DNA of 43,976 nucleotides from Methylobacterium sp. WL119 (GTDB lineage Bacteria > Pseudomonadota > Alphaproteobacteria > Rhizobiales > Beijerinckiaceae). The stretch is taken from contig NZ_VRUU01000039.1 in assembly GCF_008039875.1 (NCBI RefSeq), positions 1 to 43,976 on the forward strand. Direction: 5' to 3'. Below, piece by piece: positions 36,339-43,976 of this stretch (position 1 is its first letter; each line of letters starts with the position of its first letter). The notes under the pieces were generated by a model. The model had not been told where the DNA came from. It was given only the letters and a program-made list of their open reading frames with translations, and made no database searches. The position numbers and the translations under genes were made by a program.

Positions 36339-37709
36339 ATGGCGCGCGATACGTCCGACACGACACCGCTCACCACGCGTGTCGAACTGATCGACTGGTT
36401 CGCGGCCGGCGAGAAGCCGCGCGAGAGCTTCGCGATCGGCACCGAGCACGAGAAGATTCCCTTCTACGTCGAGACGCGCGAACCGGTGCCGTATGAAGGC
36501 GAGCGCGGCATCCGCGCCCTGCTGGAAGGCGTCGGCCGCGAGACCGGCTGGGAGCCGATCCTCGATGCCGGCCACGTCATCGGCCTGTCGGCTGCGGAAG
36601 GCGGCGCGATCTCGATCGAGCCCGGCGGGCAGTTCGAACTCTCGGGCGCGCCGGTCGCCGACGTGCACGCCACCGCCCGCGAACTCGACGAGCACCTGGC
36701 CGCGACGAAGCGCGTGGCGGACGGCCTCGGCATCGGCTTCCTCGACCTCGCCATGAGCCCGAAATGGTCGCGGGCCGAGACGCCGGTGATGCCCAAGAGC
36801 CGCTACAAGATCATGGCCGGCTACATGCCGAAGGTCGGATCGCTCGGCCTTGACATGATGCTGCGCACCGCCACCGTGCAGGTCAACGTCGACTTCGCGT
36901 CGGAAAGCGACATGACGCGGAAGCTCCGCGCCTCGCTCGCGCTGCAGCCGGTCGCGACCGCCCTGTTCGCCAACTCGCCCTTCACCGACGGGCGGCCGAA
37001 CGGCTTCCTGTCGCGACGCTCCGAGATCTGGCGCGACACCGACGCCGACCGCACCGGGATGCTCGGCTTCGCCTTCGACGCAGGCTTCGGCTACGAGGGC
37101 TACGTCGACTGGCTGCTCGACATGCCGATGTACTTCGTCAAGCGCGGCGACACCTACCACGACGTCTCGGGCGCCTCGTTCCGCGACCTGATGGCCGGCA
37201 AGCTCGCCCAGTTGCCGGGCGAGTACGCCACGGTCTCCGACTGGGCCAACCACGCCTCCACCGCCTTTCCCGAGGTTCGACTCAAGCGCTTCCTCGAGAT
37301 GCGCGGCGCCGACGTCGGCGATGCCGGCATGATCGCGGCGCAGGCCGCGTTCTGGGTCGGCCTGCTCTACGACGAGGCGTCGCTCGATGCCGCTCTCGAC
37401 CTCGTCTCGGGCTGGAGCGCGACCGACCGGGAGGCCCTGCGCGCCACCGTCCCGCGCCTGGGCCTCGCGACGCCGGTCGCGCGGCGCAGCCTGGGCGCGG
37501 TCGCGGCCGAGGCGCTCGCCATCGCGCGGGCCGGCCTCAAGGCGCGTGCCCGCCGCGACGGCTCGGGACGGGACGAGACGATCTACCTGCAGCCGCTGGA
37601 GGCGATCGTGGCGGCCGGGCGCTCGCATGCCGAGGACCGCCTCGCCGACTACGAGGGACCGTGGAAGCGCTCGGTCGACCCCGCCTTCACCCATTGCCGG
37701 TTCCCGTAA
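36339..37709 (+). CDS. gshA: Glutamate-cysteine ligase (plant/alphaproteobacterial type)
   Basis: GshA joins glutamate and cysteine, the first step of glutathione synthesis. The 456-residue protein is the alphaproteobacterial/plant GCL type, not the E. coli type, with IGTEHEKIPFYVE (about 33-45), the active-site SIEPGGQFELSGAP, RYKIMAGYMPKVGSLGLDMMLRTATVQVNVDFASE, and PMYFVKRGDTYHDVSGASFRDLM. The start at 36339 (MARDTSDTTPLTTR) is preferred to an upstream in-frame ATG at 36213 that adds low-complexity residues. It is followed by a perfect GC hairpin at 37805. Confidence 0.95.
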   Translation: MARDTSDTTPLTTRVELIDWFAAGEKPRESFAIGTEHEKIPFYVETREPVPYEGERGIRALLEGVGRETGWEPILDAGHVIGLSAAEGGAISIEPGGQFELSGAPVADVHATARELDEHLAATKRVADGLGIGFLDLAMSPKWSRAETPVMPKSRYKIMAGYMPKVGSLGLDMMLRTATVQVNVDFASESDMTRKLRASLALQPVATALFANSPFTDGRPNGFLSRRSEIWRDTDADRTGMLGFAFDAGFGYEGYVDWLLDMPMYFVKRGDTYHDVSGASFRDLMAGKLAQLPGEYATVSDWANHASTAFPEVRLKRFLEMRGADVGDAGMIAAQAAFWVGLLYDEASLDAALDLVSGWSATDREALRATVPRLGLATPVARRSLGAVAAEALAIARAGLKARARRDGSGRDETIYLQPLEAIVAAGRSHAEDRLADYEGPWKRSVDPAFTHCRFP

Positions 37710-37804
37710 TCGGGCGGGCGACCCGCACCGCTTCCTCGCCACGCGCCAGGGTCACGGCCGGCCGCTTCGCCCGGCTGACAAGCCGCATCGATCCGGTCTA
37801 TCGA

Positions 37805-37836
37805 CCCCGGCGACGGCGGCCCCGTCGCCGGGGTTC
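37805..37836 (+). terminator. Perfect hairpin ending five bases before the TusA-like start
   Basis: CCCCGGCGACGG (37805-37816) and CCGTCGCCGGGG (37822-37833) form a 12-base perfect stem with a CGGCC loop, followed by TTC. It probably terminates gshA. It also occupies the position of the TusA-like gene's ribosome-binding site. Confidence 0.6.
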
Positions 37837-37840
37837 TCGC

Positions 37841-38116
37841 ATGCCGGACGCACCACCGATCGACCTCGATCTCGCCGGCCTCAAGTGCCCGCTTCCGGTG
37901 CTGCGGACGCGCAAGGCGCTGCGCCGCCTGCCGCCGGGCACGCTGCTGCGGGTGACCTGCACCGATCCGCTGGCCTGCCTCGACATCCCGAACCTCGTGC
38001 GCGAGGAGGGCGACACCGTCGAAGCCTGGGACCGGATCGGCACGGCGACCCGGTTCTCGATCCGCCGCGGCCCCGGCACCTGCCCCGGAGACTCCGCGAA
38101 GCCGCCTCATTCCTGA
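37841..38116 (+). CDS. TusA-like sulfurtransferase (SirA/YeeD family)
   Basis: This 91-residue IF3C-fold protein has the family's active-site motif CPLPVLRTRKAL (C16), LRVTCTDPLACLDIP with a second cysteine pair, and a C-terminal strand. TusA-like proteins relay persulfide sulfur, for example to tRNA thiolation or molybdenum cofactor. The start at 37841 leaves no Shine-Dalgarno, because the gshA hairpin abuts it. An upstream in-frame start is possible, but the encoded extension is Arg-rich and unlikely. Confidence 0.88.
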   Translation: MPDAPPIDLDLAGLKCPLPVLRTRKALRRLPPGTLLRVTCTDPLACLDIPNLVREEGDTVEAWDRIGTATRFSIRRGPGTCPGDSAKPPHS

Positions 38117-38171
38117 ACGATCGCCTGCCTAGAACGGCCTCGACGCGACTCGGGTAGGAAGATCCACAGGC

Positions 38172-38744
38172 ATGGTACCCATCATCCGCGGGACACGCCT
38201 CGTTCATGACGGCTGGGCCCGGTTCCTCGTCGCCGAGGTGACGATGCCGGACGGCACCCGCATCACCCGCGAGATCGAGGATCACGGTCGCGCGGTGGCG
38301 GTGCTGCCCTACGATCCGACGCGCCGCGTCGCGCTCTTGGTCTCGCAGTTCCGCGCCCCGGTGTTCTTCGCCGAGGGCCCGCTGGACATGCTCGAGACCC
38401 CGGCGGGCATCCTCGACGAGGGCGACCCGGAGGACGGCGCCCGCCGCGAAGCCTACGAGGAGACCGGCGTCGACCTGAACGTGCTCGAGCGGGTGGTCAG
38501 CGCCTGGACCGCGCCGGGCATCTCGACCGAGCGGATGGACCTGTTCCTCGCCCCCTTCGGCGCGGCCGACCGGTCGGGACCGGGCGGCGGGCTGGTTGAG
38601 GAGAACGAGGCGATCACCGTCCACGAGGTGGCGCTCGACGACCTCGCCCGCCGCAGCGACGCCGGCGAGATCGCGGACATGAAGACGCTGACCCTGGTCT
38701 TCGCGCTGCGCCTGCGGCACCCGCACCTGTTCGCGTCCGCCTGA
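38172..38744 (+). CDS. Nudix hydrolase (ADP-ribose/GDP-mannose pyrophosphatase type)
   Basis: This 190-residue Nudix enzyme has a complete Nudix box (G79 to V101: GILDEGDPEDGARREAYEETGV) with REAYEETG. It has the N-terminal TMPDGTRITREIEDHGRAVAVLPYD and LLVSQFRAPVFF of ADP-sugar hydrolases, and TLTLVFALRLRHPHLF at the end. It likely cleaves ADP-ribose or a nucleotide sugar. An AGGA Shine-Dalgarno precedes the ATG at 38172. It is convergent with the WecG-like gene. Confidence 0.93.
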   Translation: MVPIIRGTRLVHDGWARFLVAEVTMPDGTRITREIEDHGRAVAVLPYDPTRRVALLVSQFRAPVFFAEGPLDMLETPAGILDEGDPEDGARREAYEETGVDLNVLERVVSAWTAPGISTERMDLFLAPFGAADRSGPGGGLVEENEAITVHEVALDDLARRSDAGEIADMKTLTLVFALRLRHPHLFASA

Positions 38745-38769
38745 ACCCGCGGAGCCGCGAAGCGGCGCG

Positions 38770-39546
38770 TCAGGCCGCGTCCCGGCTCCCGATCTCGCCG
38801 CGCAGGAGCGCGAGGAAGCGCCACGACCGCACGAAGTAGCGCCGGAACAGCCGTCGCGGCGCGAAGGCGAACCGGAACGCCCATTCGAGCCCGGCACGCT
38901 GCAGCATCACCGGCGCTCGCGGCACCAGCCCGGCGGCGACGTTGACCGCCTCGCCCACCGCCAGCACGAGCGGCGTGCCGAGGGCCGCACCTTGGCGCGT
39001 CACCCAGACCTCCGAGCGCGGCGCGCCGACGCCCATGACCAGCAGGGTGGTGCCGTGCTCGCGGATGCGGGCCGACAGCGCGCGGCCGTACTCCGCGTCG
39101 TCGTCGAAGCCGAAGGGCGGCACGCAGGTCGCGACGGCATCCGCGTCATAGCCGGACCGCTTGAGCCGGTCGCGGATCGCCTCGGCGACCGCGTCCCGCG
39201 AGCAGACGAGGAAGACGCGGCGGCCTTCGACCGGCCGGGCGAACAGCGCGTGCGCGAGGAGGTCGTGCCCGGTGACGCGGGCGGCCGGCTGGCCGCGCAG
39301 CCGCGCGAGCCAGACCAGCGGCGTGCCGTCCAGCGTCCGCGCGACGGCGCCGGCATAGGCCTGCCGGAAGGCGGCGTTCTCCGAGAGCAGGACGATGTGG
39401 TCGATGTTGGCGGTGACGATGAGGCGCGGCCCGGCCGACGGCTGCATCGCCGAGGCGGCGAGGATCCCAGCTGCGGGACCGGCGGCGAAGTCGTGGCCGA
39501 ACATCCGCACGCGCCAGGCGCTGCCGGCCTCGCTGCGGCGATCCAT
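38770..39546 (-). CDS. WecG/TagA/CpsF family glycosyltransferase
   Basis: This 258-residue GT26 enzyme is of the type that adds ManNAcA or a similar sugar to a lipid-linked carrier. It has TANIDHIVLLSENAAFRQAY, LDGTPLVWLARLRGQPAARVTGHDLL (GHDL is the substrate-binding loop), VFLVCSRDAVAEAI, LLVMGVGAPRSEVWV and GEAVNVAAGLVPRAPVMLQRAGLEWAFRFA. The ATG at 39546 is preferred; the frame is open upstream for 52 residues without family similarity. It lies 148 bases downstream of the Wzz-like gene, the last gene of the polysaccharide cluster. Confidence 0.92.
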   Translation of the reverse strand: MDRRSEAGSAWRVRMFGHDFAAGPAAGILAASAMQPSAGPRLIVTANIDHIVLLSENAAFRQAYAGAVARTLDGTPLVWLARLRGQPAARVTGHDLLAHALFARPVEGRRVFLVCSRDAVAEAIRDRLKRSGYDADAVATCVPPFGFDDDAEYGRALSARIREHGTTLLVMGVGAPRSEVWVTRQGAALGTPLVLAVGEAVNVAAGLVPRAPVMLQRAGLEWAFRFAFAPRRLFRRYFVRSWRFLALLRGEIGSRDAA

Positions 39547-39694
39547 GGGAGTTTCCGGCGTGGCGCCGGCCGCATGGCCGGGTTCGAGGCGAGGGCTCGT
39601 CCCGCGGACGGCCCGGGGCCGCGGCATCGCGGGGTGAATGGCGAAGCCGGCGACCTTCACCGCGCCGTCCTCCTCGGCCTGCGCCTGTCCCGCC

Positions 39695-41179
39695 TCAAGC
39701 ATCGGCAGCTCGGAAGCTCCGGGGCGGCACGGTCGCGGCGCGGCGCTCGTTGCGGTCGTTGCGACGGTCGCGGGCGGCGCCGAGCGACAGCGCGATGGCC
39801 ACGCCCAGCATCATCCCGACGAGCAGGGCCAGCGGCAGCACCACCTTGGGCGAGGGCGGCCAGGTCCGGGTGCGGGCGGGGACCGCCGGCGAGATGATGC
39901 GGACGTTGATGCTGTTCAGGCGCTCCTGCTCGCTCGCCTCGCGCGAACGGCGGAGATAGGTCTCGTACACGCCGCGGCGGGATTCGAGCGTCCGCTCCAG
40001 CTCGCGCAGGCCGACATTGGCGCGATCGCTGGTGACGGTCTCGGCCTTGGCCCGGTCGAGGCTCTTGCGGATCGCCGTTTCGCTCGCCGCCGCGCGATCG
40101 TAGTCCTTCTGCGTCGTCTCGATGATCCGCTCCTTCTCGCGCTGGATCAGGCGCTGGAGGTCGCGCTGCTGGGCGTACTGCTCGGCCATCGCCGGGTGGC
40201 GCTCGCCGAGGCGGGTCGCAAGCTCGGCGGTGTTGCGCGAGAGCGTCGCGTATTGCTGGCGGAGCGCCTGCATCTCGAGCGATTGCAGCATCTCCGGCAG
40301 CGCCGTGCTGGCGTCGCCGGCCTTCATCTTGCGCGCCTGCTCGAGGCGCGAGCGCGATTCCGCGGTCTTGATCTGGGCCGTGACGAGCTGCTGGTTGAGG
40401 TCGCCGAGCTGCTGGTCGGTCAGCAGGCGACCGCTCGACGCGACGAGGTTGTTGTCCTCGCGGTACTTCAGGAGCTTGCCCTCGGCGAGCTCGACGTCGC
40501 GGCGCAGGCTCGACAGGCGGCCGTTGAGGGCGTCCGAGGCGCGGCGAGCGGCCTCGGTGCGGGCGCTGGCCTCCTCGGCGAAGTAGGCGTCGCCGATGGC
40601 GTTGGCGATCTTTGCCGCCTTCTCCGGATCGCGCGACTGCACCAGCACGTCGATCACGAAGGTGCGCTCGGCCCGGCGCACGGTCAGCTTGGTCTGCAGG
40701 GTGTCGACGGCGACGTTGACCGGGTCGCGGCTGCCGGGCGGCGGCAGCATGCCGAGCGCCGTGCGCAGCCAGACGATCGTCGGGTTGTCGGACTCGGGCT
40801 TGGCGAACTCGTCGTCGCGATCGAGGTCGAGCTTCTCGACCGTGCGCCGCAGGACGTTGTCCGACTGGATCACCTTGGTCTGGCTCTCGGCGAGCGACAC
40901 GCCGCTGTCGGCCTGAGGCGTGCGGGCGCTGACGTCGTTGTCGACGACGCGGAGATCGGAGGGATCGACCAGGATCTGGATGCTGGAGGTGTAGACCGGG
41001 GTCAGCAGCCCGAGCAGCGCAACGGCGGCGGCGACCATGAACAGGCCGCCCAGCACGATGAAGCTCGCTCCGCGCCACAGGCGGCGGAGGATCGTGCCCG
41101 GGTCGGCCCGATCGGAGAAGCGCGGCGGCAGCGTCACCTCCACGGGCTCGCCGCGGACGGGGGTCGAGAAATCGAACAT
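39695..41179 (-). CDS. Wzz/GumC-type polysaccharide chain-length protein
   Basis: This 494-residue inner-membrane protein has an N-terminal hydrophobic helix (about 35-57) and a C-terminal one (about 446-466). Between them are a long periplasmic region with coiled coil (about 195-420) and the Wzz-type opening (YTSSIQILVDPSDL). GLRELERTLESRRGVYETYL is the GNVR-like segment before the second helix. No Wzc tyrosine-kinase domain is fused. It probably controls exopolysaccharide chain length or export. The last 25 residues are a basic cytoplasmic tail. Its promoter likely lies in the 262 bases upstream. Confidence 0.92.
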   Translation of the reverse strand: MFDFSTPVRGEPVEVTLPPRFSDRADPGTILRRLWRGASFIVLGGLFMVAAAVALLGLLTPVYTSSIQILVDPSDLRVVDNDVSARTPQADSGVSLAESQTKVIQSDNVLRRTVEKLDLDRDDEFAKPESDNPTIVWLRTALGMLPPPGSRDPVNVAVDTLQTKLTVRRAERTFVIDVLVQSRDPEKAAKIANAIGDAYFAEEASARTEAARRASDALNGRLSSLRRDVELAEGKLLKYREDNNLVASSGRLLTDQQLGDLNQQLVTAQIKTAESRSRLEQARKMKAGDASTALPEMLQSLEMQALRQQYATLSRNTAELATRLGERHPAMAEQYAQQRDLQRLIQREKERIIETTQKDYDRAAASETAIRKSLDRAKAETVTSDRANVGLRELERTLESRRGVYETYLRRSREASEQERLNSINVRIISPAVPARTRTWPPSPKVVLPLALLVGMMLGVAIALSLGAARDRRNDRNERRAATVPPRSFRAADA

Positions 41180-41441
41180 CGGTCTCTGTCCCTCACCTGC
41201 CCGACGGTTTCCAGGAACGATCCCGTTTCGGAGCGTTCCCGTGCCACCTTGAACCGGAAGCGCCCGGCGATGGCGGTGTTCGATGACGTCTCCGCAATCT
41301 GCGGACCGCAGGTTGCGCTCTCTGGTTGCCGCAAAATCTTTCCCAATGCCTTGGAAACGGGGGCGAACAGCGTCTCTTCAAGACGAGACAGCGTGGCATG
41401 CTTAACGATCCGCCGGCGCGACGTTCAATACGTAGTCCGCC

Positions 41442-42542
41442 TCACCGCTTGGGGATAACCGGATCGGGCGCGACCCCATCGGGCGCGACGAGGTTGTCTG
41501 GCCCGTAGGCCGACACGCCCTCGGCGAGGTAGCCGCGGAACGCCTCCGCGTCGCGCGCGGCCAAGCGATTCCATCGTGCGACGTTTGCCCGCGCGTCGGC
41601 CGCGGCTTCCGCCAAGCGGCCGGACCGGATGGCCTGGATCAGCGCCGAGGCGGCGCCCTCGGGATCGCCCGGGCGGAGGAACAGGCCGGATTCGCCGAGC
41701 ACCTCGCGGAACACCGCGTCGTCGGAGGCGACCACCGGCAGGCCGCCATGCTGGATCTCGAGCAGGGGCAGGCCGAGGCCTTCGGCTTTGGAAGTCGAGA
41801 GCAGAAGGTGGGCGCTGGCGGCGAGGGTGCGCAGCGCATCGTCGCCGACATAGCCGTGCCAGGTGAGGAAGGGCGGCGGATCGTCGAGGAAGGCGTGCCG
41901 GCCCCAGCCGAGGCGGCCGACGATGTGCAGCTCGGCCGGCACGCCGGCGCGGTTCAACGCCGCCGCGAGCGCGATCGCCGCCGGGTAATCCTTGCGCGGC
42001 TCGATCGTGCCGATCGCCAGCATGCGCAGCGGCGCCTCGGGCCGATAGGCGGCGGGGCCGGGGAGCCCGTCGAGGCCGAACACGTCGCGCACCGCCGGCC
42101 GCAGCAGGGCGACGAGGGCGTCGTCGGCGCAGTGACGGCGCAAATCCGCGCCGGTCTTGCGCGAGATCACCAGGAAGCGCCGACCCCAGCGCATCGCGTA
42201 GCGGAACGCCGGCGCCATGTAGAGCCGGCTCTTCCAGGCGAGATCCTCCGGCCGGTCGAGGAGGAAGGTGTCGTAGACGCAGAGGATGCAGCGCTCCGCG
42301 AACGGCGCCATCAGCGGGCCGGGGGGAAAGCCGGCCATCACGAACTGCGCCTCGGGCTCCCGCGCCGCGTGAAGCGGCAGGCCGAGCTGCTGCGCGAGGA
42401 TCATCCCCGGGATGCTGCGGCTGCGCAGGGGCCGGACCGCGCCGCCGAGCATCGCCGGCGTGAACTGGTCGAGCGCCACCCGCTCGATGCCGGTGATGTG
42501 GCCGCGGACATGGGTCTGGTCGAGGTAGATCGGGCCGCGCAT
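41442..42542 (-). CDS. Group 1 (GT4-type) glycosyltransferase
   Basis: This 366-residue GT-B protein begins MRGPIYLDQTHVRGHITGIERV. It has a C-terminal Rossmann half with IGTIEPRKDYPAAIAL, GYVGDDALRTLAASAHLLL, and STSKAEGLGLPLLEIQHGGLPVVASD, including the E-x7-E motif of GT4 enzymes. The start at 42542 overlaps the stop of the preceding glycosyltransferase by TGATG, so the two are translationally coupled. Donor and acceptor sugars cannot be told from sequence. Confidence 0.92.
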   Translation of the reverse strand: MRGPIYLDQTHVRGHITGIERVALDQFTPAMLGGAVRPLRSRSIPGMILAQQLGLPLHAAREPEAQFVMAGFPPGPLMAPFAERCILCVYDTFLLDRPEDLAWKSRLYMAPAFRYAMRWGRRFLVISRKTGADLRRHCADDALVALLRPAVRDVFGLDGLPGPAAYRPEAPLRMLAIGTIEPRKDYPAAIALAAALNRAGVPAELHIVGRLGWGRHAFLDDPPPFLTWHGYVGDDALRTLAASAHLLLSTSKAEGLGLPLLEIQHGGLPVVASDDAVFREVLGESGLFLRPGDPEGAASALIQAIRSGRLAEAAADARANVARWNRLAARDAEAFRGYLAEGVSAYGPDNLVAPDGVAPDPVIPKR

Positions 42543-43975
42543 CACCGGGCTCCGCCGAGCGATCGAAGCCGGACGGCCCAGTACAGGCCGCGCCGCGCCC
42601 AGGGCGGCAGGCGGCGCCCGAGCAGGCGCTGCTTGGCGCGGCGCAGCCCGCGGACGAGCGGGTTGGACGGCGCGGCGACGAGGCCGGTGGCGGCCGCAGC
42701 CGGGATCGCGGCGAACGGGAAATGGCCGAGCAGCGCCGGCGCGAAGCGCAGGCGGCCCCGGTCCGGCGGCAGCAGGCCGCGCTCGCGAAACACCCGGTCG
42801 AGCGAGATCGCGCAGGAAGCCGGGCCGAACCGGCTTTCCAAGGCGATCCGTGCGAAGGCGCCGAGCCGGGCGAGCGCCTGGCGATCGGCGACGAGCTCGA
42901 CGAGGGCATCGCCCAGTGCGCCGGGCTCGACCGGGACGAGCCGCCCGGAGACGCCGTCGATCACCGAGCTGGTCAGGCCGGCGGTGCGATAGGCCAGCGT
43001 CGGCGTTCCGCACAGGCCGGCCTCGATCGGCGTCTGCCCCAGCGTCTCGAGCCGGCTCGCCGTGACGTGCAGGTCGCAGGCGCCGTACCAGGCGGCCAGG
43101 TGCGCCTCGTCGGCGATCAGCCCGGGCGCGAACAGGTTCGGCAGGGCGAGGCGCGCGGGATGGTCGAGCCGGCCGATCGCGACGAAGCCGACGCCGGGAC
43201 CGGCGACGCGGCGCAGGGCATCCGCGAGATCGCCGACGTTCTTGTCCGGTCCGTCGAGCACCACCGCCGAGACCAGGATCAGCAGGTCGTCGGCGGGAAG
43301 CCCGAGTCTGCGGCGCAGGGCCGAACGATCGCGGGGCCGGAAGACGCTCGTCGGAAAGGCCAGCGCCAGGGGCGCGACCACGGCGCCCGGCGGCGCGAGC
43401 GCCAGGGCGCGCGACGCCGTCCAGGCCGAGTTGGCGAGCAGGATCGGACCGTCCCGCCGGGCGAGCACCGCACGCTTGCCGTCCTGCGCGCCGGCGATGC
43501 GATGCCGGCCGAGCTGCGGATACTCGTCCGGCGTCGGGCAGGCGGCGTCGCAGCCGATGGTCTCGATCCGGGCACAGCCGCGGGGGTGGGCGCAGCGGCC
43601 GGTCAGCGGGAACAGGTCGTGCAGGACGAGCGCGACGGGCCGCTCGGCAGCGAGGCGCCCGGCGATGGCGAGGCTCCGGGTGGCGCCGTGCAGGTTTCCG
43701 GCGAGCACGAGGTCGTGGTCGCCGGCACGGATCGCGGCTTCGGCGACGGGAAACGCATCGGTCCATTCCGCCGCGGCGGGCGGCGATTCGTCCGCGAGCA
43801 CGAACTCCGCGACGCGGTGCCCGGCGAGCCGCAGCGCCTCGCCGATGCGCCGATGCGCGATCCCGGCACCGCCGGCATGCCCCGTGCCGGTGAGCGAGGC
43901 GATCGAGAGGGAAGCGGCACCACTCTTCCCTCCCCCCTTGGCGGGGGAGGGTACCCTGCGGAGCAGGGGGGGAGA
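42542..43975 (-). CDS. Glycosyltransferase (GT4-type), start not in window
   Basis: At least 477 residues are in frame up to the window edge, and no ATG or GTG start fits the conserved N-terminus. The expected GT-B start is visible as SLSIASLTGTGHAGGAGIAHRR (about 43840-43905; HAGGAGIAHRR is the diagnostic part), so a shorter call beginning at the GTG 43801 would cut this motif. Further features are the Cys-rich DLFPLTGRCAHPRGC and GCDAACPTPDEYPQLG, and the E-x7-E region SRLETLGQTPIEAGLCGTPTLAY. Upstream of the motif the frame continues through the palindromic repeat. The true start is missing, outside the window, or replaced by the repeat. It is coupled to the next gene by TGATG. Confidence 0.82.
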   Translation of the reverse strand, partial: SPPLLRRVPSPAKGGGKSGAASLSIASLTGTGHAGGAGIAHRRIGEALRLAGHRVAEFVLADESPPAAAEWTDAFPVAEAAIRAGDHDLVLAGNLHGATRSLAIAGRLAAERPVALVLHDLFPLTGRCAHPRGCARIETIGCDAACPTPDEYPQLGRHRIAGAQDGKRAVLARRDGPILLANSAWTASRALALAPPGAVVAPLALAFPTSVFRPRDRSALRRRLGLPADDLLILVSAVVLDGPDKNVGDLADALRRVAGPGVGFVAIGRLDHPARLALPNLFAPGLIADEAHLAAWYGACDLHVTASRLETLGQTPIEAGLCGTPTLAYRTAGLTSSVIDGVSGRLVPVEPGALGDALVELVADRQALARLGAFARIALESRFGPASCAISLDRVFRERGLLPPDRGRLRFAPALLGHFPFAAIPAAAATGLVAAPSNPLVRGLRRAKQRLLGRRLPPWARRGLYWAVRLRSLGGAR

Positions 43976-43976
43976 G
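43925..43976. repeat. Partial copy of the interspersed palindromic repeat at the window edge
   Basis: CCCTCCCCCCTT-GCGGGGGAGGG and CCCTGC-GCAGGG match the left half of the element at 18209-18265 with a few differences. The copy is cut off by the right edge of the window. The glycosyltransferase frame on the minus strand is open across it. Confidence 0.85.

Overview
The window is 43,976 bases of very GC-rich DNA with dense, short-gapped genes. The gene families (DUF6101, a cytoplasmic chemoreceptor–PilZ fusion, IorAB-type molybdenum oxidoreductase, CysHDN with CysJI, Tat-exported accessory enzymes) fit an alphaproteobacterium of the Hyphomicrobiales. Methylobacterium/Methylorubrum is my best guess. 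That placement is an inference from gene content, since no rRNA or other marker is present. I recognise no tRNA, rRNA, CRISPR array, prophage or insertion sequence.

Both edges look like assembly contig ends. Bases 1-97 are not genomic: they are a reverse-complemented read-through of an Illumina Nextera library molecule (poly-C, poly-T, P7, index, transposase mosaic end). The right edge stops inside an interspersed palindromic repeat that also occurs between cysJ and cysI, and a glycosyltransferase frame runs off that edge without a start codon.

Left to right: (1) 212-4611, a DUF2293 gene, then a translationally coupled run tsaD - GNAT fusion - gpsA - OGFr-domain gene, followed by an EVE-domain gene. 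(2) A membrane histidine kinase (minus) diverging from a two-subunit molybdenum hydroxylase (6476-9247) that ends in a strong terminator. (3) A uracil-DNA-glycosylase-family gene, pyrF and a DUF1330 gene. (4) A divergent TetR/SDR pair and a soluble MCP-PilZ fusion. (5) A Gfo/Idh/MocA oxidoreductase, then the assimilatory sulfate block: cysI and cysJ (minus), an Lrp/AsnC regulator (minus), and cysHDN (plus). (6) A Tat-exported FAH-family protein, an LLM flavin oxidoreductase, a class I aminotransferase, a beta-hydroxyacid-dehydrogenase-like protein and several small or housekeeping genes. (7) A cold-shock gene, an inositol-monophosphatase/CysQ-like phosphatase, DUF6101, ubiA, rsmE, gshA, a TusA-like protein and a Nudix hydrolase. 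(8) A surface-polysaccharide cluster (minus) of two glycosyltransferases, a Wzz/GumC-type chain-length protein and a WecG/TagA glycosyltransferase.

The sulfur genes form a coherent pathway. CysDN makes APS, an Fe-S type CysH reduces APS directly (CysN carries no APS-kinase domain), and CysJI reduces sulfite to sulfide. A CysQ-like phosphatase, GshA and a TusA-like protein lie downstream in the same window. Two related palindromes lie in front of cysH and cysJ, on either side of the Lrp/AsnC gene. Most of the window is ordinary chromosome. The points that most deserve a second look are the palindromes, the probably leaderless tetR transcript, the terminator-like hairpin abutting the TusA-like start, the OGFr/GNAT genes in the tsaD-gpsA operon, and the repeat-disrupted glycosyltransferase at the right edge.
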